Below, in pieces: positions 6,763 through 6,857 of a DNA stretch of 6,857 nt. Made by a program: the position numbers and the translations under genes. Below the pieces are notes generated by a model, which searched no databases, was not told the origin of the DNA, and saw only the letters and a list, made by a program, of their open reading frames with translations. Numbering within the stretch: the first letter of the stretch is position 1; each line of letters opens with the position of its first letter. The stretch is taken from positions 1 through 6,857 of the forward strand of contig JAJUGM010000183.1 of the NCBI GenBank assembly GCA_029268165.1, given 5' to 3'. This stretch comes from Bacteroidota bacterium. Lineage in GTDB: Bacteria; Bacteroidota; Bacteroidia; Bacteroidales; UBA10428.

Positions 6763-6857
6763 ATGGTTATGAAAAAAATTAGTCTTGGTTTGATCATATT
6801 ACTGATTTCGGTGTTTCCATCAATTGTAAAAGGTCAAAATACACTGGAAGATGCTAT
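6763..6857 (+). CDS. exported protein of unknown function, N-terminal fragment (runs off window)
   Basis: Only the first 31 codons are present. They encode a clear type I signal peptide: basic start MVMKKIS, a hydrophobic core (GLIILLISVF) and a likely cleavage site at VKG|QN (after residue 24 from the first ATG). The mature protein would begin QNTLEDA. Two in-frame ATGs are possible, at 6763 and 6769; the second gives the more usual MKKI start. There is no cysteine at the cleavage site, so it is not a lipoprotein. The protein is probably periplasmic or outer-membrane. A TLEDA-like start after the signal peptide occurs in several unrelated exported families, including TolC-like and CsgG/LpoB-like proteins, so I do not assign a family. 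It is transcribed divergently from the GldA-like gene. Confidence 0.75.
   Translation, partial: MVMKKISLGLIILLISVFPSIVKGQNTLEDA

Noticed and set aside
1..6857. CRISPR arrays, tRNA or rRNA genes, insertion sequences, phage or defence genes
   Set aside because: No spaced direct repeats, RNA gene signatures, transposase frames or terminal repeats were seen. The window is filled by recognisable metabolic, export and transport genes.

Overview
This window most likely comes from a Bacteroidetes (Bacteroidota) chromosome. The DNA is AT-rich and start codons lack clear Shine-Dalgarno sequences. Two perfect TAnnTTTG -7 promoter elements are present, and the genes resemble Bacteroidetes forms: a short Wza-type lipoprotein with a C-terminal membrane helix, a 373-residue GDP-fucose synthase with extra segments, and a GldA-like ABC ATPase. 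This assignment rests on pattern recognition, not on a database search.

Six complete genes lie on the minus strand and one truncated gene starts on the plus strand at the right edge. In minus-strand order (right to left) they are: a GldA-like ABC transporter ATPase (5701-6612), metK (4293-5558), a WlbA/WbpB-type sugar-nucleotide dehydrogenase (3296-4249), gmd (2157-3278), fcl (949-2070) and a Wza-type polysaccharide export lipoprotein (35-826). The plus-strand gene (from 6763 or 6769) encodes only a signal peptide and about seven further residues before the window ends. A 150-bp divergent intergenic region (6613-6762) carries one Bacteroidetes-type promoter for each direction. No gene-free stretch reaches 300 bases.

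The left two thirds is the edge of a surface-polysaccharide locus. Gmd and Fcl together convert GDP-mannose to GDP-L-fucose. The WlbA/WbpB homologue oxidises UDP-N-acetylglucosaminuronic acid at C3, an early step towards diacetamido uronic acid sugars. The Wza-type lipoprotein would form part of the outer-membrane export channel. The polymer may therefore contain L-fucose and perhaps a 2,3-diamino uronic acid. The glycosyltransferases, Wzc-type kinase and remaining uronate enzymes are not in view and may lie beyond the left edge. metK (S-adenosylmethionine synthesis) and the ABC ATPase look like core-genome neighbours bordering this locus.

I found no evidence of a previously undescribed system. 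The points most worth a second look are the WlbA homologue without its usual partners, a perfect 13-bp inverted repeat between gmd and fcl, and A8 tracts at the 5' ends of both gmd and fcl.
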